Made by a program: the position numbers and the translations under genes
The notes under the pieces: model-generated
Told to the model about the DNA's origin: nothing
Seen by the model: the letters and a program-made list of their open reading frames with translations, nothing else
The model's database searches: none
Part shown: positions 1-8,812 of the stretch, piece after piece
Layout of the letters: every line of letters begins with the position of its first letter
How positions within the stretch are numbered: position 1 is the first letter of the stretch
NCBI GenBank assembly: GCA_947466515.1
Contig: CANIEM010000018.1
Coordinates: 1-35,416, forward strand
Source: Verrucomicrobia subdivision 6 bacterium
Lineage (GTDB): Bacteria > Verrucomicrobiota > Verrucomicrobiia > Methylacidiphilales > Verrucolacustridaceae
DNA: 35,416 nucleotides
Direction of reading: 5' to 3'

Positions 1-438
1 ACCTCAGCCCAACTCCAGTCTTATACCGATGAGCTCAAAGGCAAAAAACCCGCCGAACTCTTCACCGAACTTAATGATCTCTCGGAAAAAATGAAGGTTT
101 CGGAATCGGAAAACAAAATCCTCAACTCCGCCAAAGAGAAACTCGACCTCGAACTAAAAAAACTCCGCACCGAAATAGAAATGACCAAACCTGGAAGCGC
201 AAAATCCATCTCCCTATCTGGTAAAATCGTCGCAGTGAACCCCACTTGGAATTTCGTCATTCTCGACCTCGGCAAAAATGATCAACTCGTCGAGGGACTC
301 ACCATGGTTATCTATCGTGGAGAAAAAATGATTGGGAAAATTAAAACAGTCACCGTCGACGCCCAAACTTCTGTTGCCGATGTCCTCCCTGGCACTCCAG
401 CCAGCGCCCTCGAAGTCGGGGATCAAGTCGTCTACTAA
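1..438 (+). CDS. Coiled-coil protein with C-terminal beta-barrel-like domain (5' partial)
   Basis: The reading frame is open from the first base of the window, so the N-terminus lies outside. The visible 145 residues start with a charged, Lys/Glu/Leu-rich helical stretch (about residues 1-65) with the heptad look of a coiled coil. A compact region follows (about residues 70-145) of alternating beta strands and Gly/Asp turns, ending in 'EVGDQVVY'. That pattern of a strand, an 'ILDLGKND' turn, 'GLTMVIYRG' and a final 'GD.V' resembles small barrel domains such as the FlgT C-terminal domain. This is a resemblance, not an identification. No signal peptide can be judged because the start is missing. 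The gene is followed after 7 bases by a small lipoprotein gene, which suggests a shared transcript and an envelope-related role (inference). Function is unknown. Confidence 0.8.
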   Translation, partial: TSAQLQSYTDELKGKKPAELFTELNDLSEKMKVSESENKILNSAKEKLDLELKKLRTEIEMTKPGSAKSISLSGKIVAVNPTWNFVILDLGKNDQLVEGLTMVIYRGEKMIGKIKTVTVDAQTSVADVLPGTPASALEVGDQVVY

Positions 439-445
439 GGGTCCC

Positions 446-634
446 ATGAAACACGGCGTTCTTGCCCTTTTCTCCCTCGCATCCCTCTTACTGCTTTCCG
501 CCTGTGCCTCCAGCACCAGCGGTAAAAACGCGGACGGAACCCCTAAGGACGAACAAAGCGTGAATTCCCTCCCTTGGAACAAGCCCGCCTCTTGGGAAGG
601 GGGCTCAGGCATTCCTGGCGGCGGCGGAAAATAA
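446..634 (+). CDS. Small lipoprotein, 62 aa
   Basis: The ATG at 446 is preceded by AAGGG with a 4-base gap, overlapping the stop of the upstream gene, so this start is better supported than the longer in-frame ORF opening at 332. The protein begins with a short basic start and a hydrophobic core, then the lipobox 'LSAC' with the lipidated Cys at residue 20. The mature part is only about 43 residues, Gly/Ser/Asn-rich, with a notable 'SLPWNKPASWEG' segment and a glycine-rich tail. It is probably exported by Sec, lipidated and anchored to a membrane facing the periplasm. No enzymatic domain is present. It likely forms a unit with the coiled-coil gene before it. I do not recognise a named family; a structural or accessory envelope role is a guess. 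Confidence 0.75.
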   Translation: MKHGVLALFSLASLLLLSACASSTSGKNADGTPKDEQSVNSLPWNKPASWEGGSGIPGGGGK

Positions 635-645
635 CTACCCCCCCA

Positions 646-665
646 TGCTCCTGCTTTAGGGAGCA
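646..665. terminator. Possible bidirectional hairpin between convergent genes
   Basis: A perfect 6-bp stem (TGCTCC / GGAGCA) with an 8-base loop sits between the end of the lipoprotein gene and the end of sdhB, which converge here. Neither side has a proper T-run, so this is a weak candidate for an intrinsic terminator. Confidence 0.3.
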
Positions 666-677
666 CTCCTTCTCGAT

Positions 678-1424
678 CTAGATCTGATCGACTACCGCAC
701 CCGCATAATCTCGATTCATCCGCGCGATCATCTCAACTGATATCTCCTTCGGGCAGACCGCCTCGCAGGCATACTGATTCGAGCAGTTCCCAAAACCTTC
801 CGCATCCATCGCGGCCACCATTTTCTGCACCCGCTGCTTTCTCTCCGTCTGCCCCTGCGGCAACAACCCTAAATGCGAGACCTTGGCTGCGACAAACAGC
901 ATCGCCGAACTATTCCGACAGGCCGCCACACAAGCCCCACAGCCGATGCAGTGCGCTGCATCAAATGCCTTTTCCGCTATCCCCTTGCCAATAGGAATCG
1001 CATTGGCATCGGGCGCTTGTCCTGTGCCCACCGAAACAAATCCGCCCGACTGAATGATTCGATCAAACGCTGACCGATCGGCCACCAAATCCTTGATCAC
1101 AGGAAAAGCCTTCGCCCGCCACGGTTCCACCGTCAAAGTTTGCCCATCCCGAAACGAACGCAAATAAACTTGGCAAGTCGTCGCCCCCGCATTCGGCCCA
1201 TGAGGTTCTCCATTAATCGCCATGGCACACGATCCGCAGATTCCCTCTCGGCAATCATGCTCAAAGGCGATCGGTTCTTGTCCCTCCTTCGTCAACCGGT
1301 CATTGACCACATCCAGCATCTCTAAAAACGACATGTTCGGAGTTAATCCGTCCGCTTCGTAAGTAACAAAACTCCCCTCGCTTTGCCGACTCTGTTGGCG
1401 CCAGACGCGAAGATGTAGCTTCAT
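678..1424 (-). CDS. sdhB: Succinate dehydrogenase/fumarate reductase iron-sulfur subunit
   Basis: This 248-residue protein carries electrons from the flavin of SdhA to the quinone site in the membrane subunit (respiratory complex II). Cys 58, 63, 66 and 84 ('CREGICGSC' and a later Cys) form the [2Fe-2S] site of the ferredoxin-like N-terminal domain. '[11 protein letters not shown]' (159, 162, 165, 169) and '[12 protein letters not shown]' (214, 220, 224) supply ligands for the [4Fe-4S] and [3Fe-4S] clusters in the C-terminal helical domain. All expected ligands are present. The start ATG overlaps the sdhA stop in an ATGA, so translation is probably coupled. The sequence is of the Bacteroidota/Verrucomicrobiota-type enzyme rather than the E. 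coli type. Succinate oxidation versus fumarate reduction cannot be decided from sequence, but the sdhCAB order fits a complex II operon. Confidence 0.96.
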   Translation of the reverse strand: MKLHLRVWRQQSRQSEGSFVTYEADGLTPNMSFLEMLDVVNDRLTKEGQEPIAFEHDCREGICGSCAMAINGEPHGPNAGATTCQVYLRSFRDGQTLTVEPWRAKAFPVIKDLVADRSAFDRIIQSGGFVSVGTGQAPDANAIPIGKGIAEKAFDAAHCIGCGACVAACRNSSAMLFVAAKVSHLGLLPQGQTERKQRVQKMVAAMDAEGFGNCSNQYACEAVCPKEISVEMIARMNRDYAGAVVDQI

Positions 1425-3334
1425 TTGTAACTCCTTGTCGCCAACGCCAGCTCCTCAAAGCTCAACGGCTCTGTATGCCGAACTTCCGACTTCCCCTCGC
1501 CTTTAAATTCCCAAGCGGAAACGTAAGAGTGCTCCGCATCCTTGCGCGCACACTCCCCGTCCGACGTCTGATGCTCTTCCCGAAAATGACACCCACACGA
1601 TTCCTCCCGCTCCAGCGCATCGCGACACATCAACTCGCCCAACTCAAGAAAATCGGCTACTCGCCCCGCTTTTTCTAAGGACTGATTTAGATCGGCTCCC
1701 GAGCCCGGAACCTTCACATCTTTCCAAAACTCCTCTCGCAACCCACCCAAAATAGCCAAACCCTCCTCCAATCCCTTTTTTGTCCGACTCATCCCGCACG
1801 TATCCCAAAGAGTTTTTCCTAGTTTTCGATGAAACTCACTCACCGGTTTACGCCCATTTACCCCCAGCAATTTCTTCGTCCGCGCCTGAGTCGCGCCCAT
1901 CGCTTCTTGGAAGGCTGGTCCATCCGTCTTCTCGCCCCGCGGCTTCTGCTGGGAAAGATAATCCCCAATCGTATAGGGCAAAACAAAGTACCCGTCCGCC
2001 AATCCCTGCATCAAGGCACTGGCCCCTAACCGATTGGCACCGTGATCAGAAAAGTTCGCTTCGCCCAAAACAAATAGCCCAGGGATATTGCTCATCAAAT
2101 GGTAGTCCACCCACAACCCGCCCATCGTGTAATGCACCGCAGGGAAAATCCGCATCGGTGATTCATACGCACTCTCCCCTGTGATCTCATGGTACATCGC
2201 AAAAAGATTCGCATACCGCTCTCGCACCGTGGCCTCGCCCAATCGCCCGATCGCTTCGGAGAAATCCAGATAAACTCCTAATCCCGTGGGACCCACCCCG
2301 CGCCCTTCGTCACAGACCCGCTTGGCTGCTCGCGAAGCAATGTCCCGCGGCGCGAGATTCCCATAGCTCGGATACATCCTCTCCAAAAAATAGTCCCGCT
2401 CCCCCTCGGGAATCTGGACCGCCGCCCTTTGCTCACCCTTGGCCTTCGGCACCCAGCAACGACCATCGTTGCGCAGCGATTCCGACATCAAAGTCAGCTT
2501 GGACTGATACTCCCCCGTCACCGGAATGCAGGTCGGATGAATCTGAGTGAAACAAGGATTAGAAAAAAGCGCTCCGCGCCGATGCGCCCGCCACGTCGCC
2601 GTCACATTCGAGCCCCGCGCATAGGTCGAGAGGTAATAGGCATTGCCATATCCCCCCGTGCAAAGCAGGACCGCATCTGCCGCATGGGTCTTTAACTCCC
2701 CCGTGACCAGATGACGCGTAACAATTCCTTTGGCCTGCCCCTCCTCCACCACCAGATCCAACATCTCATGGCGTGGCATCATCGTGACCTTGCCTAATCC
2801 GATCTGGCGACTCAGCGCCTGATAAGCTCCCAAAAGGAGCTGCTGGCCCGTTGCCCCCCGTGCATAAAAAGTGCGCGAGACCTGCGCCCCGCCGAACGAC
2901 CGATTGGCCAGCATCCCGCCATACTCTCGAGCAAACGGCACCCCCTGAGCGACGCACTGATCAATAATATTTACACTCACCTCAGCTAACCGATGGACGT
3001 TCGCTTCCCGCGAACGGAAATCTCCGCCCTTGATTGTGTCTTGAAACAGCCTGCGTACCGAATCCCCGTCATTCTGATAGTTCTTGGCCGCATTGATCCC
3101 ACCCTGCGCCGCAATCGAATGAGCCCGTCGCGGACTATCTTGGAAACAGAAAGATTTCACCTGATAACCCAACTCCGCCAAACTGGCCGCCGCCGAGGCC
3201 CCCGCCAACCCCGTCCCCACCACAATCACTTCGTACTTCCTCTTATTCGCAGGACTAACCAATCGAACATTCGCCTTAAAGCGCGTCCACTTCTCCGCTA
3301 ATGGCCCCGCAGGAATTCGGGCGTCGAGCTTCAC
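1421..3334 (-). CDS. sdhA: Succinate dehydrogenase/fumarate reductase flavoprotein subunit
   Basis: At 637 residues this is the catalytic subunit of complex II, which oxidises succinate to fumarate using covalently bound FAD. The dinucleotide-binding motif '[10 protein letters not shown]' is at residues 40-49. The histidine of '[11 protein letters not shown]' (H72) is in the place used for covalent FAD attachment. 'HPTCIP' and '[17 protein letters not shown]' are typical later motifs. An N-terminal extension of about 33 residues precedes the Rossmann fold, usual for the long form with one cytochrome b subunit. The start codon is GTG at 3334 and overlaps the sdhC stop as GTGA. The 3' end overlaps sdhB as ATGA. 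The three genes therefore read as one tightly coupled unit, sdhC-sdhA-sdhB. Confidence 0.96.
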   Translation of the reverse strand: MKLDARIPAGPLAEKWTRFKANVRLVSPANKRKYEVIVVGTGLAGASAAASLAELGYQVKSFCFQDSPRRAHSIAAQGGINAAKNYQNDGDSVRRLFQDTIKGGDFRSREANVHRLAEVSVNIIDQCVAQGVPFAREYGGMLANRSFGGAQVSRTFYARGATGQQLLLGAYQALSRQIGLGKVTMMPRHEMLDLVVEEGQAKGIVTRHLVTGELKTHAADAVLLCTGGYGNAYYLSTYARGSNVTATWRAHRRGALFSNPCFTQIHPTCIPVTGEYQSKLTLMSESLRNDGRCWVPKAKGEQRAAVQIPEGERDYFLERMYPSYGNLAPRDIASRAAKRVCDEGRGVGPTGLGVYLDFSEAIGRLGEATVRERYANLFAMYHEITGESAYESPMRIFPAVHYTMGGLWVDYHLMSNIPGLFVLGEANFSDHGANRLGASALMQGLADGYFVLPYTIGDYLSQQKPRGEKTDGPAFQEAMGATQARTKKLLGVNGRKPVSEFHRKLGKTLWDTCGMSRTKKGLEEGLAILGGLREEFWKDVKVPGSGADLNQSLEKAGRVADFLELGELMCRDALEREESCGCHFREEHQTSDGECARKDAEHSYVSAWEFKGEGKSEVRHTEPLSFEELALATRSYK

Positions 3335-4035
3335 AATTTAAGAACTCCCAAGAGAACTGCCACCGGAATAGAACTAAATCCCAAAAAAAGCACCGTCGCC
3401 AATATCCAAGAACCCATCTCGATGAACTGCGCCGAATTCCGATCTCGCAATCCAAAGGTTTGCCAGACACTGGCCGCCCCGTGCCGCAAATGGGAAAAAA
3501 GCAGCGCCATCGCCACCACATAAAAGAGACTGATCCAAGGCTTAGAAAAGCCTGTCACCACCATCCGATAAACATCGGGCATCGTCACCCCACCCACCAC
3601 CGTTTCCATGCTGGCATAAGAACGATCAACTACTTGGGCAGTAAAATGCAGAAGATGAAAAATTATAAATCCCAATAAAATAATCCCACTAATCACCATC
3701 GTCACGCTGGTCAGAGTCACCTGTAAACGGGATTTTCTCCCTGCCACCGCATACCCCACAGGCTTGGCTATCCGATTTTCCCTAGCCAAAGAAATTGTCC
3801 CCCAAATATGCAGAGCGGCTGTCGCCAATAAGCCCAATCGAAAAGACCACAGCACCAACGGATATGATTTCAGCAAATGGGCGTAGCCATTAATCTTGTC
3901 GGGCGTGCCAGCGAACATCTGCAAGTTCCCTGTCATATGCACCACTACAAAACCGATCATCAGTACCCCCGTCACCGCCACGATCCACTTTCTCCCAATC
4001 GAGGATTGGATCATTCGTAGTATTTCTTTATTCAT
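3331..4035 (-). CDS. sdhC: Succinate dehydrogenase cytochrome b subunit
   Basis: This 234-residue membrane protein has five hydrophobic helices and belongs to the b558-type single-subunit anchor, which holds SdhA/SdhB on the inner membrane and binds two hemes and quinone. Conserved-looking histidines lie in or near helices: 'VVHMTGN', 'ALHIWGT', 'IFHLLHFT' and 'SHLRHGAAS'. A longer in-frame ORF reaches 4158, but its first 41 residues do not look like the family; the ATG at 4035 ('[17 protein letters not shown]') gives the expected N-terminus. An ATG seven codons later is also possible, and neither has a strong ribosome site. The stop overlaps the GTG start of sdhA. A TTGACA box 61 bases upstream may be its promoter. 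Confidence 0.9.
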   Translation of the reverse strand: MNKEILRMIQSSIGRKWIVAVTGVLMIGFVVVHMTGNLQMFAGTPDKINGYAHLLKSYPLVLWSFRLGLLATAALHIWGTISLARENRIAKPVGYAVAGRKSRLQVTLTSVTMVISGIILLGFIIFHLLHFTAQVVDRSYASMETVVGGVTMPDVYRMVVTGFSKPWISLFYVVAMALLFSHLRHGAASVWQTFGLRDRNSAQFIEMGSWILATVLFLGFSSIPVAVLLGVLKL

Positions 4036-4072
4036 GAGGAAGTCATCGGTTTGCAGAGAGGGCGCTAAGAAC

Positions 4073-4101
4073 AAAATGCTCTCAAGCGCCTCGACTGTCA
4101 A
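4073..4101 (-). promoter_or_regulatory. Putative sdhC promoter
   Basis: On the minus strand a perfect -35 box TTGACA (4096-4101) is followed after 17 bases by CATTTT (4073-4078), a poor -10 matching 3 of 6. It lies 38 bases upstream of the chosen sdhC start. The -35 and spacing are good and the -10 is weak. Confidence 0.35.
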
Positions 4102-4171
4102 AATCCCTCCGCTCCTATAAGAAAAAAGTGTCTCAAAACCAAGACGCTCTAATGTCACCCAAAGTCCTTAC

Positions 4172-5362
4172 CTAGGGGGCCCCATCCTGCCCCACCGCCA
4201 GGACGGCTCCAGCCAAGACCAAAGAACCCAAAATCAAAGTTCCCCCTCGTACTGGGTTGGCCGAATTTGCCTCCAACGCTTCTTTCACATTCGAAAAATA
4301 GCGGGACGGTTTCACCCCCCAGCCAAGGGGATCCGAACCTCGCGCATCCTGCAGGGCTACCCCCCAAAGCTCCGTCCGAGCACGCCGGATTTGCGCCAAC
4401 ATCCGATCCGCCGGCTTATCTCGAAGACAACCAAAGATTACCCGCCCAGGCGCACCCCCGTAGACCTCTCTCCACGTTTGGCATGCGGCCCGCACCCCCT
4501 CCTCATTGTGGGCTCCATCTACTACGATCCTCGGATTTTTCTGCCAAAGGAAAAACCGTCCAGGCCATTGAGTCCGCGCCAATCCTTTGCCGATGATCCG
4601 ATCAGGAAAGCCCAGGTACCGTGCCGCCGCTACCGCCAAGGCCAAGTTCTGCCTTTGGTGCGCACCCAGTAAAGGCAACCGATCGGCCGTCCTCGCCAAA
4701 GGAGGCACCACCTGCCAAGAACATCTCAACTGCTTCACTTTTGCCTTAAGAATTTTCTCCGCTTGGGGTGGCCAAGGTGCGGAAAAAACCGGCACTCCCC
4801 TCTTGAGAATACCCGCTTTCTCCGCCCCAATTCGTGCCCACCCCTCACCCAATATTTCCTCGTGATCCTTGCCCAACGAAGTCAAAAGACAAAGTTCAGG
4901 TCGCACGAGATTCGTCGCATCCAGCCTTCCGCCCAACCCCGTTTCCCACACCACGAAATCCACCTGACAATCGCGAAATATTTTTAGCGCCAATGCCGTT
5001 GTCGCTTCAAAGAATGTCGGACGATCCGCCCGCGGCATTCGCCGAATCCACCGTAGGATGGGCTTCAGATTCCGGTGCAGAATCTTCTGAGAAACGGGCC
5101 GACCCCCCACCTGGAACCGCTCCGCGTAATCTAGCAAATGAGGCGAGGTGTAGAGCCCAGGGAAAAAACCCGCCTCGCGCAAAATTGCGTCCAAGGCCGC
5201 CGCCGTCGAGCCCTTCCCATTCGTTCCCGCCAGATGAATGAAATTCAGTCCCCGCTCAGGATGGCCCAGAGCTCTCAGCAGAGCCTGCATCCGCCGGAGG
5301 CCTGGCTGAATCCCCGCAGCGCACTCCCTCTCCAGTTGAGCGACAGGATTAGGATGTTTCAG
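4172..5362 (-). CDS. folC: Folylpolyglutamate synthase / dihydrofolate synthase
   Basis: FolC adds glutamate to dihydropteroate or to folates using ATP. The P-loop 'HLAGTNGKGSTAAAL', 'YTSPHLLDYAERF', 'WETGLGGRLDATN' and 'VVDGAHNEEGV' are all present, so it belongs to the Mur-ligase fold family. The first ATG in frame is at 5290 and would give 372 residues. It would, however, drop the helical N-terminus of the family, which is plainly encoded upstream in the same frame ('AAGIQPGLRRMQALLRALG'). No ATG, GTG or TTG precedes it before an in-frame stop. The best candidate is a CTG at 5362 that overlaps the accD stop as CTGA, giving 396 residues. That overlap is the same NTGA layout used at many other gene borders here. 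An accD-folC pair is common in bacteria. The exact start is inference; the family call is firm. Confidence 0.92.
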   Translation of the reverse strand: MKHPNPVAQLERECAAGIQPGLRRMQALLRALGHPERGLNFIHLAGTNGKGSTAAALDAILREAGFFPGLYTSPHLLDYAERFQVGGRPVSQKILHRNLKPILRWIRRMPRADRPTFFEATTALALKIFRDCQVDFVVWETGLGGRLDATNLVRPELCLLTSLGKDHEEILGEGWARIGAEKAGILKRGVPVFSAPWPPQAEKILKAKVKQLRCSWQVVPPLARTADRLPLLGAHQRQNLALAVAAARYLGFPDRIIGKGLARTQWPGRFFLWQKNPRIVVDGAHNEEGVRAACQTWREVYGGAPGRVIFGCLRDKPADRMLAQIRRARTELWGVALQDARGSDPLGWGVKPSRYFSNVKEALEANSANPVRGGTLILGSLVLAGAVLAVGQDGAP

Positions 5363-6201
5363 AGGTAGCCGAGGAGACGTGACAGCATCTCCTTCATTTG
5401 GGGTCGGGGGACAATCATGTCAATCAAGCCACGCTCGTGCAGAAATTCGGAGGTCTGAAACCCCTTAGGCAACTCCTGTTGGGTTGTCTCCCGGATGACT
5501 CGAGCCCCCGCAAATCCGATCATTGCTTTCGGTTCTGCTATAATAAAATCCCCCAAAGAAGCAAAGCTAGCCATGACTCCAGCCATCGTTGGATTCGTCA
5601 GAACAGAAAAGAAGGGCAATCCCGCCGCCCCAAGTCGGGCCAAAGCCCCGCTTGTTTTAGCCATCTGCATCAAACTAAACATTCCCTCATACATTCGCGC
5701 CCCCCCCGAAGCCGAAAAAACAATCACTGGCATCTTCTTTTCCAATCCTCGCTCAATCGTTCGCGTCACCTTCTCTCCCACTACCGCCCCCATGCTCCCC
5801 CCCAAGAAAGCAAACTCTAAGGCCGCCAAAGAGACCGCCCGCCCCCCAATCGTTCCCGTGCCTGAAACAATCGCATCCTTAAGCCCCGTTTTTTTTCGGT
5901 TCGTCTTCAGCTTACTGGTGTAGCTGGCCACTCCCTTGAACTGCAAAACATCGACCGCCTCCATCTTCGCGTCCAACTCGATAAATCGCCCACCATCACA
6001 AACGGAGACCAATCTCTCCCGTGCCCCAATCGGAAAGTGATGCCCACATTTCGGGCAAAGCTGCAGATTCTTTTTAAGCTCCTGCTGATAGACCACTTCC
6101 GCACACCCAGGGCATTTTGTCCACAAACCTCCCGGAATCCCCTTAGCTCGGGCTTTCGTCTCTTTCCGGGGTTCATATTTTCGTCGTTCAAATACAGCCA
6201 T
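5359..6201 (-). CDS. accD: Acetyl-CoA carboxylase carboxyltransferase subunit beta
   Basis: AccD pairs with AccA to move the carboxyl group from carboxybiotin to acetyl-CoA, giving malonyl-CoA for fatty acid synthesis. The 280-residue protein starts with a basic tail and a four-Cys zinc ribbon ('CPGC' at 30/33, 'CPKC' at 49/52). The crotonase-like carboxyltransferase core follows, with 'FSASGGARMYEGMFSLMQMAK' around the oxyanion-hole region and 'GFAGARVI'. Length and motifs match the family. The gene sits 11 bases after comF and overlaps the probable folC start. Its partner accA is 1.6 kb away on the other strand, so the two subunits are not co-transcribed. Confidence 0.96.
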   Translation of the reverse strand: MAVFERRKYEPRKETKARAKGIPGGLWTKCPGCAEVVYQQELKKNLQLCPKCGHHFPIGARERLVSVCDGGRFIELDAKMEAVDVLQFKGVASYTSKLKTNRKKTGLKDAIVSGTGTIGGRAVSLAALEFAFLGGSMGAVVGEKVTRTIERGLEKKMPVIVFSASGGARMYEGMFSLMQMAKTSGALARLGAAGLPFFSVLTNPTMAGVMASFASLGDFIIAEPKAMIGFAGARVIRETTQQELPKGFQTSEFLHERGLIDMIVPRPQMKEMLSRLLGYL

Positions 6202-6212
6202 AAATTATTTCT

Positions 6213-6905
6213 CTATCCGCGGGCTACTGCCAGCGCAGCCACTTCCGCAGCTCCCGCTTTTTGCAGAACCTTGGCACATGCATCCGCCGTTGCCCCAGTC
6301 GTAAAGACATCATCACAGAGTAGCAATCGCTGTCCCCGAGGGTCAAACCCAGGTGCCAAGTCTAAGGCACCCCGTAAATTGCGTAGCCGCTCCGCCCTCT
6401 TTAAGCGTGCTTGAGAAAGCGTGGGTCGAACCCGCACCAAACCCTCCACTACGGGAATTTTGACCTGCGCTCCGAGCCAACGGGCGATCTCGTCACTCTG
6501 GTTAAACCCGCGAATTTTTCTCCTCTCCGTATGCAGAGGAACGGGTACCAACGCATCCCACGATTCCCCCGCGTAGTGCTGGCGAAACCCATCTCACATC
6601 CATCGACCCAGCCAAGGGCGCAATGCGTACTCCCGCCCATATTTAAAACGTAAAATTGTTTCGCGCACCACCCCCACCGCCCGATAAGACGCTCGTAATC
6701 GATCCAAAGACCAGTGGCGATCGAGACAATTCGCACAAAGAAATTCTCCAGGGGCGCTTCGCGAAAAAGGTTCCGCGCACCGCTCGCAGAAGGGCCGTAC
6801 CAGCTGTGCCCAAGGCCGAGGGGGTCGGCCGATCGGAAAAATCAAACCTCGAACCGCTTCAATCCAGACGCGCAAGGATCGGACGCCCCCAAAGCGCCAG
6901 AGCAA
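6213..6905 (-). pseudogene. comF: ComF-family phosphoribosyltransferase-like protein interrupted by in-frame TGA
   Basis: Two pieces of one ComF protein lie in the same reading frame, separated only by a TGA at 6594-6596. The N-terminal piece has a zinc-finger-like 'CERCAEPF...CANC' and 'ILRFKYGREYALRPWLGRWM'. The C-terminal piece has 'VPVPLHTERRKIRGFNQSDEIA' (split here as PVPLH and RGFNQ) and the phosphoribosyl-binding loop 'LLCDDVFTTGATADACA'. Between them 14 in-frame codons (DGFRQHYAGESWDA) read as normal ComF linker, so no bases seem lost or gained. A single substitution or sequencing error would explain it. TGA is used as an ordinary stop elsewhere here, for example in accD. The C-terminal piece could restart at a TTG at 6551. 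ComF proteins take part in DNA uptake for transformation in competent bacteria. The true start is uncertain: the gene overlaps the upstream CPBP gene and a TTG at 6875 is an alternative to 6905. Confidence 0.85.
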
Positions 6906-7722
6906 AAACCAGCAGAACTAAAAACGGCAAGGGTCCCGCTTCTAAAGATGGGCCCCACCAACCCGCGGTCGCTTGCGGTACTTCTGGCCAGGCGACTTCC
7001 GCAATCTTCCATCCTGCGACCCATCCCGCATGTAAACCGATTGGCCCCGCGAGTGTTGCCTGCGCCCAGGCCATTCTTCCCAAAATCAATCCTGCCACAA
7101 AAAGCCCGCCCAACTTCCAGGGGTCCACCGCACCAGCCCAGAGCTCCAATCGGGTCCATGCCAAAAAGCCAGCATCCCAACCCAGCTCAACACCCGGCAC
7201 CGGCCGCAGAAAATGCGCCCCCGCAAAGACCACCGCCCCCACCCCCACCAGCCACCCCACCCTCTGCCCCCCCATCGCCCTCCACCAAGCCAACCCCAAT
7301 ACCCCCCGAAAGAAAAATTCTTCCAAAACCGCCACCAAAATCCCCGCTCCTCCAGCCCCCAACCACACCCCCCACCCAGGCACCCCTCCCCACCTCCGTA
7401 CCCCAAGCCCACTTTGCCCCAACGCCACCAACCCCAACATCCCCATCCCCAATCCCGCCCACAACCCCATCCGCAACCCCTGCCTCTTCCACCGCCCAAC
7501 TTCCAGAAACCTTCTCGGATCCTGCCTCCAAAAAAACAGAAGCCCAGGAACCAAAGCCAACGCCACCCCCAACTGCACCCGCCCGAAAATCCTCGCAAAC
7601 GGATAAACCCCCGGCGCCAACGTCTCCACCCCAGACCGCACCGCCGGCGCTAAAACCGCCGTCAACAGAACCCACAAACCAGCAAAACCAACTACACCTA
7701 AGATTCCACGCTTCATCCCCAT
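6859..7722 (-). CDS. CPBP-family intramembrane glutamic protease (CAAX/Rce1-like)
   Basis: This is a very hydrophobic 287-residue protein of about eight membrane segments. The three CPBP motifs are present in order: 'EEFFFRG' (Glu-Glu at 134-135, Arg at 139), 'FAGAHF' (His 170) and 'GLHAGWVAG' (His 231). These are the catalytic and metal-like positions of the abortive-infection/Rce1 family of membrane proteases. The open frame extends to 7902, but the first 60 residues are Arg/Ser-rich and antisense to accA; the ATG at 7722 (or 7716) gives a normal N-terminus. Its coding strand is unusually G-rich, with many GGG and TTG codons. The 3' end overlaps comF. Substrate unknown; family members serve in protein processing, bacteriocin immunity or envelope maintenance. 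Confidence 0.85.
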   Translation of the reverse strand: MGMKRGILGVVGFAGLWVLLTAVLAPAVRSGVETLAPGVYPFARIFGRVQLGVALALVPGLLFFWRQDPRRFLEVGRWKRQGLRMGLWAGLGMGMLGLVALGQSGLGVRRWGGVPGWGVWLGAGGAGILVAVLEEFFFRGVLGLAWWRAMGGQRVGWLVGVGAVVFAGAHFLRPVPGVELGWDAGFLAWTRLELWAGAVDPWKLGGLFVAGLILGRMAWAQATLAGPIGLHAGWVAGWKIAEVAWPEVPQATAGWWGPSLEAGPLPFLVLLVFALALWGRPILARLD

Positions 7723-7775
7723 ATCTTGCGCCTCGACCTTGCCCAACCGCCACCCTTTTCCCTGTGCTCTCGGCG

Positions 7776-7805
7776 TTGCCCCGCACCCCCCTCTTCGCTT
7801 AGAAT
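7776..7805 (+). promoter_or_regulatory. Putative accA promoter
   Basis: TTGCCC (7776-7781) and TAGAAT (7800-7805, five of six matches) are separated by 18 bases in the 97-base divergent gap between the CPBP gene and accA. The ATG of accA is only 15 bases after the -10, so the transcript leader would be very short. Confidence 0.35.
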
Positions 7806-7819
7806 CTAATCTTCGATCT

Positions 7820-8791
7820 ATGGCCGAAGCCCGACCCATCGCTACCCTCGAATTCGAAAAGCCCCTTGCCGATCTAGAATGTCGGCTGGAAGAACTGCGC
7901 AAAATTTCTGGGAAACAGAAAATCAGCGTAGAAGCGGAAATCTCCGCCTTATCCGAGAAACTTACCGCCGCCCGCCGTGAGATCTACGGCAACCTCACTC
8001 CCTGGCAACGTGTCCAAATCGTTCGCCACCCCCAACGCCCCTACCTCCTCGACTACCTCCGCCTCGCCGCGACCGACGTCGTCGAACTCGGCGGAGACCG
8101 CGCCTACGGCGATGATCGCGCCCTCATCGGCGGACTCGCCACCCTCGGCTCACACCGCGTCGTTTTTCTTGGCCACCAAAAAGGCCGCGACACCAAGGAA
8201 AACCTCTTACGTAACTTCGGTTGCGCCCACCCCGAAGGCTACCGCAAAGCCCTCCGCCTCATGCGCCTCGCCGATCGCTTCCAACTCCCCATTATCAGCT
8301 TCATCGATACCCCAGGCGCTTTTCCCGGCGTCCCCAGCGAAGAGCGACACATCGCCGAGGCCATCGCCGTTAATATCCGCGAAATGTTTACCTTCCGCGT
8401 TCCCATCGTCGCCGTTGTCATCGGCGAGGGCGGTAGCGGCGGCGCCCTAGGGATCGGCGTGGCCAATCGTGTTCTCATCCTGGAAAACGGCTACTATTCG
8501 GTCATCTCGCCCGAGGGTTGCGCCAGCATTCTTTGGAAAGACCGCGCTTTTGCCCCCCAAGCCGCCGAGGCTCTCCGCATATCCTCCATCGACCTCAAGG
8601 AACTCGGCCTCGTTGATGACATCGTGCCCGAACCCGAGGGAGGCGCCCACCGAGATTGGGAAACCACTGTGGCCAACACTCTGAAAAAAATAACCCAACA
8701 CCTTACCGAACTCTCCCAGCTCTCCCCCACCCGCCTGCTCGAAACCCGCCAAGAACGCTACCGCTCCATCGGCTCCGTCACTGAAGCTTGA
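7820..8791 (+). CDS. accA: Acetyl-CoA carboxylase carboxyltransferase subunit alpha
   Basis: AccA (323 residues) binds carboxybiotin and works with AccD in the first committed step of fatty acid synthesis. The N-terminal helix ('LEFEKPLADLECRLEELRK') leads into the carboxyltransferase fold, with 'GGDRAYGDD', 'GHQKGRDTKENL', 'FIDTPGAFPG', 'IGEGGSGGALGIG' and 'YYSVISPEGCASILW' all recognisable. A longer in-frame ORF opens at 7739, but those 27 residues are not family-like; the ATG at 7820 gives the standard start. It is a single-gene unit on the + strand, divergent from the CPBP protease and convergent with the McsA-like gene. Confidence 0.96.
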   Translation: MAEARPIATLEFEKPLADLECRLEELRKISGKQKISVEAEISALSEKLTAARREIYGNLTPWQRVQIVRHPQRPYLLDYLRLAATDVVELGGDRAYGDDRALIGGLATLGSHRVVFLGHQKGRDTKENLLRNFGCAHPEGYRKALRLMRLADRFQLPIISFIDTPGAFPGVPSEERHIAEAIAVNIREMFTFRVPIVAVVIGEGGSGGALGIGVANRVLILENGYYSVISPEGCASILWKDRAFAPQAAEALRISSIDLKELGLVDDIVPEPEGGAHRDWETTVANTLKKITQHLTELSQLSPTRLLETRQERYRSIGSVTEA

Positions 8792-8812
8792 GCTCCACCC
8801 AAAAACTCCGCT

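Noticed and set aside
6656-7802. Pro-rich open frames of 316 and 362 codons on the + strand
   Set aside because: They lie antisense to comF and the CPBP protease and are made of Pro/Ala/Ser from the C-runs; no domain or start signal.
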